A DNA stretch of 64,000 nt from positions 62,001 through 126,000 of the forward strand of contig NZ_JBIQVZ010000008.1 of NCBI RefSeq assembly GCF_044335535.1, given 5' to 3'. The stretch is from Mariniflexile sp044335535 (GTDB lineage: Bacteria; Bacteroidota; Bacteroidia; Flavobacteriales; Flavobacteriaceae). This document shows, piece by piece, positions 52,600-60,916 of the stretch. Below the pieces are notes generated by a model. The model did no database searches, was not told the origin of the DNA, and saw only the letters and a list, made by a program, of their open reading frames with translations. The translations under genes and the position numbers were made by a program. The first letter of the stretch is position 1, and the number at the start of each line of letters is the position of its first letter.

Positions 52600-53214
52600 T
52601 GTAGTGTTAAGTTTGGTGGATGCAAGTTTAAGATTTTGCTACATAAGTAGAAAAAAAAAATAGGGTACAAAATGGGGTATATTTTTATATCTATTGCTTT
52701 TAAGCAACCTAGTAATAAAGGAAATGATTATTGTTTTTAATTGTTCGGAGGTTTAATTTTCTTTTATGTGAAGTTTAAAATATTATAATAATTGGAATGG
52801 CATTTTTATTCAACTAAAACTCAAATGTATATTAAACATCATCCAAAAATGTAGCCTATCCCATTTTAGGACACCTAATAAATTCGACAAAAATTTGTTC
52901 CCTCCACAGAAATTCTAAAATAAGTAGTTCAATTTTGGAACTAAAATAGAATGTAGGGCAGTAGGGCGTTAACTTAATAGTCATGTATTTGCCAATGTTT
53001 AAGTTAAATAGTGTTGGGGTAGTAAATTTATGAATGGTTATCATAAAATTAATATTGAATTGCCTTGATTTGGTGATTAATAATATTTATAAAACCAGTA
53101 AGTAAAGCAATTTATTTTAAGGTCATTTATAACCCCGTCAACAAATCGGCTAACAGCTTGTTTTTTGAGTTTATAAATGATTGATATATAGCATAATGAA
53201 GTGGGGAATAGGAT
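52600..53214. other. AT-rich gene-free region at the right end of the island
   Basis: There is no convincing frame. A minus-strand frame of 62 codons at 52856-53044 has no family features. The minus-strand stretch AATTTTTGTCGAATTTATTAGG near 52870-52900 resembles sequence beside the IS3 remnant at 55.8 kb, so transposon debris is possible. Confidence 0.35.
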
Positions 53215-53229
53215 TCCTGCCACCCCGAC
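53215..53229 (+). other. Right attachment repeat (tRNA-Pro 3' end copy)
   Basis: TCCTGCCACCCCGAC matches the end of tRNA-Pro at 44557-44571 exactly. It is followed, as the tRNA is, by a hairpin (AAAACACTGTTAAT/ATTATCAGTGTTTT, 53253-53286) with an 18-base T-run at 53282-53299. Confidence 0.65.
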
Positions 53230-53466
53230 GAACCTAGTAATAGGTTAAAACAAAACACTGTTAATTGTATGATTATCAGTGTTTTTTTTTTTTTTTTTTG
53301 TTTTGTTTTTAATGGTTTTATTTGAAACCAATTAAAATCATATAAAAGGTGTGCAAATCGGTGAAAACCCATTTACCAGAATTGTTGTAGTTTTAAGGAA
53401 CATTTAAGAACGATTTGACTTTTGTTTTTGCAAATAAATGTTTAACGAAGGCTTCTTAAAACGTAA

Positions 53467-53820
53467 ACAAACAACACTTTTTTGGAGGTTCTCTTTACAA
53501 GGAAATCCCGAAGCAAACACAAGGAACTATCCATTTATGTAAGGATTGCTGTTAACGGTAAACGTTCCGAGATCATCCTAAAGTGATATGTCCAACAGAA
53601 AGATTGGGATTCCTCTAAAAATAGGGACCGGGGTAGCTCGTATCCCATTCAGACCTTGAACAAATACCTTGGCCAAGAGCACAACAGGTTATTGGATTGC
53701 CATAAACAGTTGTTGGAAGAGGACAAGGTCGTTTTATCCCAAGCGATAAAATCCCGTTATCTGGTTGAGGACAATATAAGTAAAAGACTCAATGAACTAC
53801 AGTGTTGTACACGTTTTTAG
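53467..53820 (+). pseudogene. Phage-type tyrosine integrase, N-terminal remnant
   Basis: Read in one frame, 53467-53820 gives TNNTFLEVLFTRKSRSKHKE, then ELSIYVRIAVNGKRSEIILK, a TGA stop at 53584-53586, and YVQQKDWDSSKNRDRG onward to NISKRLNEL. This is the arm-binding domain (IYVRIxVNGKRSEI, DWDS) and the start of the SAM-like core-binding domain of Bacteroidota integrases. The catalytic domain is missing, no start codon remains and one internal stop is present. It presumably integrated an element at the tRNA-Pro end copy 240 bp upstream. Confidence 0.75.
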
Positions 53821-53934
53821 AATTCATAAAGTACAAATTTAGTTAATATCAATAAGAAGTTTCTGAACGAATTTATTTAGCCAATGCTCAGGTCTCAATA
53901 CTATTGTATTAAAAATAACTAAAAACAAAATATT

Positions 53935-54354
53935 ATGACTTTATTTGAAAACGCTAAAAAATTCTTTCACAATTGTGAATCACTTAAAGGATGGGATACT
54001 TGTAAAGATCTAGTAGCAGAAAATGCCTCGTTCCAAGGGCAATGCGAACCTTTACTTGAGATTAAAACGGTAAAAGAGTACGTAGAATGGATGCTTGGAT
54101 TTGGAAACATTGCGCCAGGTTGCACTTATGAGTTACACACATCAAGTTTTGATGAGGCTAGCAACACAGCGCTGTTTTTTGCCACTTATACGGCTACTCA
54201 TACAGGAGAAGGAGGTCCGGTACCTCCAACGAATAAGACTACCAACGCACACTATGTGTACTCACTTAAAATGAATGACGAGGGGAAAATAGTAAGTATG
54301 ACTAAAATCTGGAATGCACCCTGGACTCTTCGTGAGTTAGGTTGGATGGAATAA
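53935..54354 (+). CDS. NTF2-like (SnoaL) protein
   Basis: This 139-residue cytoplasmic protein has no signal peptide. It has the SnoaL/NTF2 pattern: an N-terminal helix FENAKKFFHNCESLKGWDTCKDLVAENASF, SFDEASNTALFFATYTATHTG, and a closing strand with MTKIWNAPWTLRELGWM. Such folds act as isomerases, hydratases or ligand binders. No active residues can be assigned. It lies beside two convergent TetR genes that may control it. Confidence 0.85.
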   Translation: MTLFENAKKFFHNCESLKGWDTCKDLVAENASFQGQCEPLLEIKTVKEYVEWMLGFGNIAPGCTYELHTSSFDEASNTALFFATYTATHTGEGGPVPPTNKTTNAHYVYSLKMNDEGKIVSMTKIWNAPWTLRELGWME

Positions 54355-54373
54355 AGTTTAACCTTATTAAATG

Positions 54374-54487
54374 AAAAGGGCGTCTCAAATGCCGGTTATG
54401 TTAATGCATTTATAACATGTCAAAGTGCACTGAAGAATCGAAATGCAGACTTAAATTGCACCATTAGATTTTGAGATGGCTCTTTTT
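54374..54487. repeat. Palindromic element/terminator between convergent genes
   Basis: AAAAGGGCGTCTCAAAT at 54374-54390 and ATTTTGAGATGGCTCTTTTT at 54468-54487 form an imperfect stem around a 77-bp interior. The GTCTCAAA-type arms are common flavobacterial intergenic repeats. The right arm overlaps the stop region of the TetR gene at 54486. Confidence 0.55.
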
Positions 54488-55052
54488 ATTCAATAAGATC
54501 AAAAAATGAATCAATATAAACGATGAGTTCTTTACTTGATTTATAATGGAGTAAGATATTTAACCCAAACATTAAGCCTACTAACATTTCTACATATTTT
54601 GGTATTTCTCCAGCGTATTTAATAACCCCCGTTTTGTGTGATTGATGAAGTGCCGCACTATATGATCTCCTCATGTTTTCTAAAAATTGATCATAAACGG
54701 GACGTAAACTTTTTACCTCATCTTTTAGTTCCAATGCTATATTCATGAGCATACAAGTACATGGGTCCTCTTGAAAGTTTGAGTTGGCTACCTCATGATA
54801 AACCTCACGAATGGCTTCAATTCCTTTTTCACTATGTGCAATGTAGTGGAATATGGGATCAATGTTTTCAGACAAATAACTTTCTATACTATCCAACAAA
54901 AGCTGTTCTTTACCCCATTGATTATATAAGAAGGAGTGACTTATACCCATCCCGTCAGCAAGGTTCTGATACGAAACAGCTCGATAACCGTTTTTCCAGA
55001 AAATTGGCACCGCCTTTTTAACTAATTGAGCTTGATCTACTTGTTTAGACAT
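54486..55052 (-). CDS. TetR-family regulator A
   Basis: This 188-residue protein has an N-terminal helix-turn-helix (NGYRAVSYQNLADGMGISHSFLYNQWGKEQLLLD) and a ligand-binding domain that contains CTCMLMNIALELKDEV, similar to its neighbour's IGCYISTMALELRET. It overlaps the upstream TetR gene by 16 bp. The pair probably arose by an old duplication and may form heterodimers or control each other. Ligand unknown. Confidence 0.9.
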   Translation of the reverse strand: MSKQVDQAQLVKKAVPIFWKNGYRAVSYQNLADGMGISHSFLYNQWGKEQLLLDSIESYLSENIDPIFHYIAHSEKGIEAIREVYHEVANSNFQEDPCTCMLMNIALELKDEVKSLRPVYDQFLENMRRSYSAALHQSHKTGVIKYAGEIPKYVEMLVGLMFGLNILLHYKSSKELIVYIDSFFDLIE

Positions 55053-55606
55053 TTGGTGATTAGGTTTAAGTTGTCCTGAATATATTTTTCGGTTTCTTGC
55101 TGAGAAAAGATGACATACATCCCCATGCTAGTACAGTAGAAGATGGTTAACTGTTCTGCCACAAGTTTCGCTTCATTTTTGTTTATGTTTGATTTTGTTT
55201 GAAGTAATTGAATGAATTTGTCTCTTAAAACATCAAGATAGGAATTAAAAAAAGCTTGCATCACATCAGTTTCTCTAAGTTCTAGCGCCATGGTTGAGAT
55301 GTAACATCCAATTGGATGTTTGTCGATTTTTGACGGTCTAAAGAAGCTTGTGTAAAATTGAAATAGTATATCTTCTACTGAATCTGGGTTAGATAGTAAC
55401 TCCCAAGGTATATGGCGATCAATATATAGCTTGAGGGAAGCGATTAATATCCCATCCTTATTTTCGAATTCGTCATAAAGGGAATATCGATTAACCATGG
55501 TTGTGTCAACGATTTTCTGGATACCAGTTCCATTGTATCCTTCCTTCCAAAAAAGAACAATGCACTTTTCTAACACGCTATTTCTATTAAATTCTTTAGG
55601 CCTCAT
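55037..55606 (-). CDS. TetR-family regulator B
   Basis: This 189-residue protein has a helix-turn-helix (EGYNGTGIQKIVDTTMVNRYSLYDEFENKDGIL) and a ligand domain of the TetR_C_16/YjdC-like type (HPIGCYISTMALELRETDV). It is first of the overlapping pair. Upstream 325 bp hold only IS3 debris and a T-rich region, and no clear palindromic operator was found. The nearby NTF2-like gene is the nearest candidate target. Confidence 0.9.
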   Translation of the reverse strand: MRPKEFNRNSVLEKCIVLFWKEGYNGTGIQKIVDTTMVNRYSLYDEFENKDGILIASLKLYIDRHIPWELLSNPDSVEDILFQFYTSFFRPSKIDKHPIGCYISTMALELRETDVMQAFFNSYLDVLRDKFIQLLQTKSNINKNEAKLVAEQLTIFYCTSMGMYVIFSQQETEKYIQDNLNLITKCLNK

Positions 55607-55675
55607 ATTTTAAAGTAAACTCTTATAATTTCTTAAGCTTGTATGATAGATAAAATGTCTAGTCCTGAAATATGG

Positions 55676-55813
55676 CTACAGATTAATCCCGATAGCTGTC
55701 GGGAGAATTTGCGCTGTTAATTTGTATACCATATTTGGTGTTTTAAAGTCTAAAGATAAATGTAATCTTATTTCGTTGTATAAATTAATTGCATTTTTTG
55801 TGGCTTGTAGCCT
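55676..55813 (-). pseudogene. IS3-family transposase, C-terminal remnant
   Basis: The frame gives RLQATKNAINLYNEIRLHLS, then LDFKTPNMVYKLTA before a stop at 55678-55676. This is the typical OrfB end of IS3-group transposases (YNxxRxHLSLxxKTP). A stop in the same frame lies just upstream, and no further OrfB sequence was seen. The flanking 55614-55675 and 55814-55931 contain no genes. Confidence 0.65.
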
Positions 55814-55931
55814 TACCTAAATTGAGGCACAGCTAAATTCAACAAATTTTCGTAACCTTTTTTTAAGTCATTTTGTCCTATACATGTGAATTCACTTAAA
55901 CAAAATAATAATCACATAAATTAAGAATAGG

Positions 55932-56129
55932 ATGATCTTTAAAAACATATCAATTTATATAACACTGGTAACAGTAAATTTTTTAACTACATTATTTGCC
56001 TGTGCACAAAGTGAAACAATAACAACTGCAGATGGTAAAACCATGCAAGGAGCAGAACTTACTTCGGAAATCAAGAAAATAATCGAATCTGAAAATATCG
56101 CTCAATTCAGAACAAACATTGAAGTTTAG
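55932..56129 (+). CDS. Short putative lipoprotein
   Basis: This 65-residue product has a signal peptide and a lipobox-like LFAC (Cys at about 24), followed by QSETITTADGKTMQGAELTSEIKKIIESENIAQFR. No family is recognised. Because it ends abruptly at FRTNIEV, it may be the start of a once longer lipoprotein. The next 150 bp hold no continuation in frame that I could follow. Confidence 0.45.
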   Translation: MIFKNISIYITLVTVNFLTTLFACAQSETITTADGKTMQGAELTSEIKKIIESENIAQFRTNIEV

Positions 56130-56287
56130 AACACATAAGATTGCCACTTTTTTCCACCACCCATTTAAACGGTGTAAGTTGCGGCAATTATTAGTGTTCG
56201 CCTTGTGTCTGCGGTAGGATGCATTACATTCACTCAATCCCTTATCAGGGTATCGCTCTTTTCATTTACCTACTTCAACATCGCGCA

Positions 56288-56324
56288 TAAAAAAAGAGCA
56301 TTTTCTAAAAAATGCTCTTTTTTT
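56288..56324. terminator. Bidirectional terminator
   Basis: AAAAAAAGAGCATTTT pairs with AAAATGCTCTTTTTTT around CTAA, with A-run and T-run on both sides. It lies between the short lipoprotein gene and the convergent HipT gene. Confidence 0.8.
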
Positions 56325-56380
56325 ATTTTTCCAACCACTACAACATTAATAATCACTTCCACCTACGACACTTTGCCCCG

Positions 56381-57319
56381 TTAAGTGAGACGTTCATATC
56401 TTGCTTCCAGAATATCCTTATAAGCAGTTTTCATATCTTCTGATAAAAAAGAATTATCAATCCATTCTATAGCTTTGGATTTATTTTTAAACATACGTTT
56501 AAAAACACCTTGTATTTGCTTATTGGTTAATCCAAGTCCTTGTCCTAAATGCTCAAAATGTGATTTTTTAAGCTTTCTTTTTTTTCCCTCAAGAGTGATC
56601 GCCAACTCTTCAGTATCTTCAGGAAGAACAATAGACACGTTTAACAAATCGTAAGCAGGAGCCAATATCCAACCCGAAGGGCTTTCTATCATGGAAAAGT
56701 TTTTCAAGTGCATATCATTGTTTCCTGTTAGAAAACTAAAAACAGCCAATTCAAAATAGAAGATTTTATCTAACAAGGTGTTATTGGAGTAACTGTCCAA
56801 AGCTTTGCCAACTTTTTCCATGGAGCTTTTGTACTTATCAAAAGCCTCTGTTATTTGAAACATATCCAGCATATGGATTTTCTCTCCTTTTACACTCCTG
56901 TCGATACGTTTAGTAACATAAGACAATTCACCCGAAGCTAATTTTATCAAACTAGAGGGAACAACTCGTATACCAAAAGCTTCCGCAATTCGAATAGTCA
57001 AATGTTCGTTCTCTGGCATTTCCGGAAACTGATCGGATGGTGGTTTGAAAATGTATTGGCCTCCTAGTGCGCCCACAACAGTTAACCGTGTATCGGCATG
57101 CTCTTGGGTTTCCTTTACCAAAGACATAGATAATTTGGGTTGCACACCAGGTACAGCAACACTGCGTTCCACAACATTCTTTGCCAATTCCGCCATTTGG
57201 TCTATAGTGTAGGGGATTATAGGAGGTGTTCTAGTGCCAAAGAATTCCATAGAACACTTTTCATGAAAATCAGCTTCGTTTTCAAGAGGCTCATAACAAT
57301 ATAGACATCTATTTTTCAT
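56381..57319 (-). CDS. hipT: HipT/HipA-type kinase toxin with N-terminal zinc-ribbon-like motif
   Basis: From the third Met (57319) the product has 312 residues; Met at 57325 is also possible. It starts with CLYCYEPLENEADFHEKC, a CxxC-x14-C-type motif common in Bacteroidota HipA. The kinase fold has VPGVQPKLSMSL (where the autophosphorylated Ser loop is expected), a Lys in YIFKPP, the catalytic loop TGNNDMHLKNFS and the metal-binding LAPAYDLL. It lacks the HipA N-terminal subdomain, which the preceding gene encodes. This equals the HipBST layout, in which HipT phosphorylates an aminoacyl-tRNA synthetase (TrpS in E. coli O127). The target here is unknown. Confidence 0.85.
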   Translation of the reverse strand: MKNRCLYCYEPLENEADFHEKCSMEFFGTRTPPIIPYTIDQMAELAKNVVERSVAVPGVQPKLSMSLVKETQEHADTRLTVVGALGGQYIFKPPSDQFPEMPENEHLTIRIAEAFGIRVVPSSLIKLASGELSYVTKRIDRSVKGEKIHMLDMFQITEAFDKYKSSMEKVGKALDSYSNNTLLDKIFYFELAVFSFLTGNNDMHLKNFSMIESPSGWILAPAYDLLNVSIVLPEDTEELAITLEGKKRKLKKSHFEHLGQGLGLTNKQIQGVFKRMFKNKSKAIEWIDNSFLSEDMKTAYKDILEARYERLT

Positions 57320-57644
57320 CATCATCAGATTTGGGTACAACACTTACAGCTCCAATACAATTTTGGCAACAGGCCAATAGCAAGCCCATTCGGTCATTTC
57401 GGTTTATTTTCCAGTTTTTGGAAGCAATATCCAGTAACCAGCCTTCAGGGATTAAACCTTCAAAAAAAGGGAATAATTTATTATCAGTATAAGCTTCGTT
57501 CCTAGCAGGCATGGTAAACGTTATAAATTCGGAAGGGTGCGCTTCTACATAAGTTGCATCATACTGAAAAACATAATCACCTTCATCAGTTTCGGTAATA
57601 GTTCCTGCCAAATAATCTTTATAATATACATTACCTTGTCTCAT
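57309..57644 (-). CDS. hipS: HipS-like protein (HipA N-terminal subdomain)
   Basis: This 111-residue protein corresponds to the HipA N-subdomain 1 (Couple_hipA): VYYKDYLAGTITETDEGDYVFQYD, FITFTMPARNEAYTDNKLFPFFEGLIPEGWLLDIASKN, and NDRMGLLLACCQNCIGAVSVVP. In classical HipA it is fused to the kinase. Its separate form in HipBST is the antitoxin HipS. It overlaps hipB by 14 bp and hipT by about 11 bp, so the three are translationally coupled. Confidence 0.85.
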   Translation of the reverse strand: MRQGNVYYKDYLAGTITETDEGDYVFQYDATYVEAHPSEFITFTMPARNEAYTDNKLFPFFEGLIPEGWLLDIASKNWKINRNDRMGLLLACCQNCIGAVSVVPKSDDDEK

Positions 57645-57849
57645 CGTTCAATGCTCTACTGTTCACAGGGGCTAACTCATGTCCAAACATAGCAAGGACA
57701 AGATTAACCTTTTCCATGTTAAGCTTGGTTTTACCTTGTTCTATTTTTCGTACTACCGTTAAAGCAACACCAGCTCTGTCGGCAAACTCTTCTTGTGTAA
57801 GCCCAACTTCTTTTCTTCGTTCTTTAACAAATTCTGCTAATGATTTCAT
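57631..57849 (-). CDS. hipB: HipB-like XRE-family DNA-binding protein
   Basis: This 72-residue single-domain helix-turn-helix protein (VKERRKEVGLTQEEFADRAGVALTVVRKIEQGKTKLNMEKV) is the HipB type. It should bind the three palindromes directly upstream and repress the hipB-hipS-hipT operon, perhaps with HipS and HipT as co-repressors. In HipBST HipB does not by itself neutralise the kinase. Confidence 0.9.
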   Translation of the reverse strand: MKSLAEFVKERRKEVGLTQEEFADRAGVALTVVRKIEQGKTKLNMEKVNLVLAMFGHELAPVNSRALNDETR

Positions 57850-57864
57850 CTTATATTAATATTT

Positions 57865-57969
57865 AAATTATATGCTTTTACATATAATTTTAAACAAATA
57901 TACATAATTATATGCTTTTACATATAATTTTAATGAAAAAGATATAATTATATGCTTTTGCATATAAAA
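57865..57969. promoter_or_regulatory. Three HipB operators with exact 40-bp spacing, and promoter
   Basis: Palindromes at 57865-57890 (arms AAATTATATG/CATATAATTT), 57906-57929 (9-bp arms) and 57946-57969 (7-bp arms) share the centre CTTTTA or CTTTTG. They repeat at exactly 40 bp. A minus-strand -7 element TATATTTG lies at 57902-57895 between the first and second operator. Binding would cover the promoter. Confidence 0.8.
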
Positions 57970-58037
57970 TTGGGATATGGATTTTAGAATTAACTGAAAA
58001 GGTTTAGTATAAGAAAGCCCAGGGTCTTTCTGGGCTT

Positions 58038-58215
58038 CTAGTTATATTTTGAGTTAACAATAGATTTGAACAACATCGAGGCAATAAAACTGACCAAAGC
58101 TCCCACAAACGCCGTTATGGCTGTAACAATAAGGTCATCTGGGTGGGATATTGGGAATAATGCTAAAGACTGTACCACCTATAATGCTGATTTTTTCATT
58201 CAAAGGGATTTGCAT
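58038..58215 (-). pseudogene. Frameshifted small membrane (holin-like) protein
   Basis: Starting at ATG 58215 the frame reads MQIPLNEKISIIGGTVFSII, PNIPPR and a stop. Removing one C in the ATCCCACCC run restores a frame PDDLIVTAITAFVGALVSFI, ASMLFKSIVNSKYN ending at 58038. The restored product of about 58 residues has two hydrophobic stretches, as in small phage- or element-borne membrane proteins. A hairpin AGCCCAG/CTGGGCT at 58016-58036 follows its end. Confidence 0.55.
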
Positions 58216-58423
58216 ACTTAAAAAACCCACTTGTGGAAGCTAAAATATTCTTTTGAAGAATTATCAAATAATCAGGATGAATATAGTCATAAGGTATTTT
58301 GCCTTCTAGGTATTAGGTTGTGTTGTAGCCCATTATCTTTTCAGTGGAAGAACTGGCATAGAAATACCTGCCATCAACAGGATGATGTAAACAAACCACA
58401 CCAATTGTGTGCTCTGCAATTAA
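58196..58423 (-). pseudogene. PAS-domain remnant
   Basis: The minus-strand frame gives IAEHTIGVVCLHHPVDGRYF, then YASSSTEKIMGYNTT, a TAA at 58315-58313, and YLEGKIPYDYIHPDYLIILQ. This is a PAS fold of the kind found in histidine kinases (DGxYxYxSxSxxxxxGY, IHPD). It ends at 58196, overlapping the start of the holin-like remnant. No upstream or downstream kinase domain remains. Confidence 0.65.
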
Positions 58424-58757
58424 TTTTAACTTGCAATATTATGTTCTTTCAATAGGATGGATAAAGCAAACTATCTAATTTTTATTGTTGTCTATTAACT
58501 TTAATAGTGCCTCGGTTTCTTGTCCTTGAGTTTTATAATGCATTGATTGATGATAGAAGTTTTAGTAACCTTAATGCTTATTTTTAATGCAAAAATAAGC
58601 ACTTTAATTGTAGATTAAATTTTATAGCCTAACAAGGCATTCATATATTCTGTTATTATTTGATATATTTTAAAGTTATTTTTTTGTGAGCAAAGTAAGA
58701 TTTAAAACAAATTTTTTGAACTTGATAACGCTTTGTTAACGCTCTTGAAAGTTTTCA
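58424..58757. other. AT-rich gap without genes
   Basis: No coding frame, repeat array or RNA fold was recognised in these 334 bp between the PAS remnant and the promoter of the first leucine-rich lipoprotein. Confidence 0.5.
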
Positions 58758-58758
58758 T

Positions 58759-58789
58759 TTGTAAGAGATTTTCTAGCTAACTATTTTTG
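58759..58789 (+). promoter_or_regulatory. Promoter of the first leucine-rich lipoprotein gene
   Basis: TTG at 58759-58761, a 20-base spacer and TATTTTTG at 58782-58789 match the Bacteroidota promoter pattern. The ATG is 62 bases downstream. Confidence 0.6.
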
Positions 58790-58850
58790 CTTCATCAATT
58801 TAAACGAAGTACTTTTTAGTACTTTTTAATCCCTAAATCTATAAAAAAAC

Positions 58851-60347
58851 ATGAAAAAAACATTGACATTAATCGCTTTTGTCTTTTTATTAACTATCGG
58901 TTGTAGCAAAGATGACGGACCACAATTAAGCCCTGCAAAATTTTCAATAGACCAAAGCACAGTCGATTTTGGAGAGGTGGAAGTATCAACACAAAAAGAA
59001 ATCAAGTTAACCGTTACCAATACCGGGGAGGAAGATCTGGTTTTAAAAGACTATTCGTTTTCGGGTTCGAGTGCAGCAGAATTTAGTATTAATGCCGGTG
59101 AAACGGAAAAAACGGTAGAGACCGGTAAAACGTATGAGTTTTTGGTGGTTTTTAAACCCGCTGAGACAGGAGACAAAACAGCAACCCTCACTATTACCAG
59201 TAATGTTGGAGAGCATAAAATAAATCTTTTGTCTAAATCTTACGATCCCAACGCCATAGTTAATATTCCGGATGTAAACTTTAAAGAAAGTTTGTTGTTG
59301 CACGGAGTTATATATGGAGGAGATGGTGTTAGTAAAATAGATACCAATGATGACGGAGAGATACAAGTAGGTGAAGCACTAGCTTATAAAGGGGTTATAG
59401 GTTGTTATAATAAAAGCGTAACAGATTTAACCGGAATTGAAGCTTTTGTGAACTTAGAGAAGTTATACATTGAAAAGAACCAATTAACCAACTTAGATAT
59501 TACACAAAATACAGCTTTAAAGGTATTGTCTTGTAGTTTTAATAAGTTGTCAGATTTAGATGTTTCTAAAAATACTGCTTTGGAGGAACTGTCTTGTGAG
59601 TTTAATCAGATAACCAATTTAGATGTTTCTCAAAACACTGCTTTAGAGCAATTGGATTGTTCGTATAATCAGATAACCGGTTTAGATGTTTCTAAAAATG
59701 CTGCTCTGGAGCATCTGGAATGTTTAGGTAATCAGTTGACCGGTTTAGATGTTTCTCAGAATACAGCTTTAAAGAAATTGTCTTGTGCATATAATTCGAT
59801 AACCGGTTTAGATGTGAGTCATAATACAGCTTTAACAACATTATATTGTGGTAACAATCTGTTGACAAATTTAGATGTTTCTAAAAATACTGCCTTAGCA
59901 GATTTTAGCTGTGGAGAAAATAAGCTGGCCAATCTAGATATTTCTAAAAATACAGGTTTGATCAGGTTGGATTTTTCATATAATCAATTACTAAGCATAG
60001 ATGTTTCTCAGCATACTGTTTTGGAGAAATTGTATTGTCACAATAATCAGTTGACCGATTTAGATGTTTCTAAAAATACAGCTTTAAAGGAATTGGGTTG
60101 TATTCTTAATGAGTTTACAGATTTAGATGTTTCTCAGAATACTGCTTTGGTGGAATTGTATTGTTATAGTAATAATAAGTTATCTGTTTTAAATATAGCC
60201 AATGGAAATAATTTGTCTATGACAAAGATGTATGCCCAAGACAACCCCAATTTAACCTGTATTCAAAAAGATGCCGGTTTTACACCTCCAAGTGATGGTT
60301 CCTGGAAAAAAGACGATACGGCGAGTTATAGTAATGGCTGTTTCTAA
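58851..60347 (+). CDS. Surface lipoprotein with ASH-like domain and 11 leucine-rich repeats
   Basis: This 498-residue protein has a lipobox IGCSKDD (Cys at about 19). Residues 25-130 form an ASH/choice-of-anchor-D-like domain (IDQSTVDFGEVEVS, KLTVTNTGEEDLVLKDY, YEFLVVFKPAETGDKTATLTITSN). Then IVNIPDVNF and an EF-hand-like loop DTNDDGEIQVGEA lead into eleven 21-residue repeats of the type LDVSKNTALEELSCEFNQIT (about 195-445). Cys-containing caps close the protein. It probably mediates contact with surfaces, hosts or other proteins. The KDDGP motif after the Cys resembles the Bacteroidota lipoprotein export signal. A paralogue lies at 62436. Confidence 0.9.
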   Translation: MKKTLTLIAFVFLLTIGCSKDDGPQLSPAKFSIDQSTVDFGEVEVSTQKEIKLTVTNTGEEDLVLKDYSFSGSSAAEFSINAGETEKTVETGKTYEFLVVFKPAETGDKTATLTITSNVGEHKINLLSKSYDPNAIVNIPDVNFKESLLLHGVIYGGDGVSKIDTNDDGEIQVGEALAYKGVIGCYNKSVTDLTGIEAFVNLEKLYIEKNQLTNLDITQNTALKVLSCSFNKLSDLDVSKNTALEELSCEFNQITNLDVSQNTALEQLDCSYNQITGLDVSKNAALEHLECLGNQLTGLDVSQNTALKKLSCAYNSITGLDVSHNTALTTLYCGNNLLTNLDVSKNTALADFSCGENKLANLDISKNTGLIRLDFSYNQLLSIDVSQHTVLEKLYCHNNQLTDLDVSKNTALKELGCILNEFTDLDVSQNTALVELYCYSNNKLSVLNIANGNNLSMTKMYAQDNPNLTCIQKDAGFTPPSDGSWKKDDTASYSNGCF

Positions 60348-60365
60348 AATTTCTATTTAAAAAAA

Positions 60366-60677
60366 CATAAAAAAATATTAAGTTATGAATATCAAACACT
60401 AGTATATGCTTTTGTAGCCCTACTTATACTATCATGCAGCAAAGATGATGAATCAAAATTGTCTCCCGCACAGTTTACAATAGACCAAAGCACGGTCGAT
60501 TTTGGCGAGGTGGAAGTATCAACACAAAAAGAAATCAAGTTAACCGTTACCAATACCGGGGAGGAAGATTTGGTTTTAAAAGACTATACGTTTTCTGGGG
60601 CAAACGCTTCAGAATTAAGTGATTTAACAGGAATTAAAATTTTTAAAAACTTAAAACAATGTGAGTTCAATATATAA
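60366..60677 (+). pseudogene. Broken copy of the leucine-rich lipoprotein
   Basis: From about 60375 the frame reads LVYAFVALLILSCSKDDESK, then PAQFTIDQSTVDFGEVEV, nearly identical at DNA level to the gene before it. It then jumps from YTFSGANAS to LSDLTGIKIFKNLKQCEFNI and stops. The start codon reads ATA in the stretch CATAAAAAAATATTAAG where the full copies have ATGAAAAAA. The ASH-like domain is cut in half and the repeats are missing. The ASH part from CAAAGCAC to GAAGATNTGG shares long identical runs with the first copy, so the duplication is recent. Confidence 0.75.
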
Positions 60678-60916
60678 TAAGACAAGTAAACACTTAATAA
60701 AACAATGATAATCAATTACTTGTTATTTAGGCAGAGCGAGGAACGAGCGACCAGAAATCTAATCATCGTGAGATTCTTCACTTCACTACGTTGCGTTCTG
60801 AATGACAGGGTTTTCATTTTTAAAAATAATTAACTAACTGTAAAACAATATATAATATATCGAATTCACATTAAAAAAAAGTCACGTATTTCATTATATA
60901 AAACCAAATCAAAAAA
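60678..60916. repeat. Intergenic region with a dispersed flavobacterial repeat
   Basis: Positions 60728-60810 contain CAGAGCGAGGAACGAGCGAC and GTGAGATTCTTCACTTCACT followed by ACGTTGCGTTCTGAATGACA. I recall this as a common intergenic repeat in Flavobacteriia. There is no gene. Its role is unknown. Confidence 0.5.

Noticed and set aside
52856..53044. 62-codon minus-strand frame
   Set aside because: No signal, domain or ribosome binding site; the composition is that of AT-rich non-coding DNA.
58231..58455. 74-codon plus-strand frame
   Set aside because: The minus strand of the same stretch encodes a recognisable PAS fold, so the plus-strand frame is its shadow.
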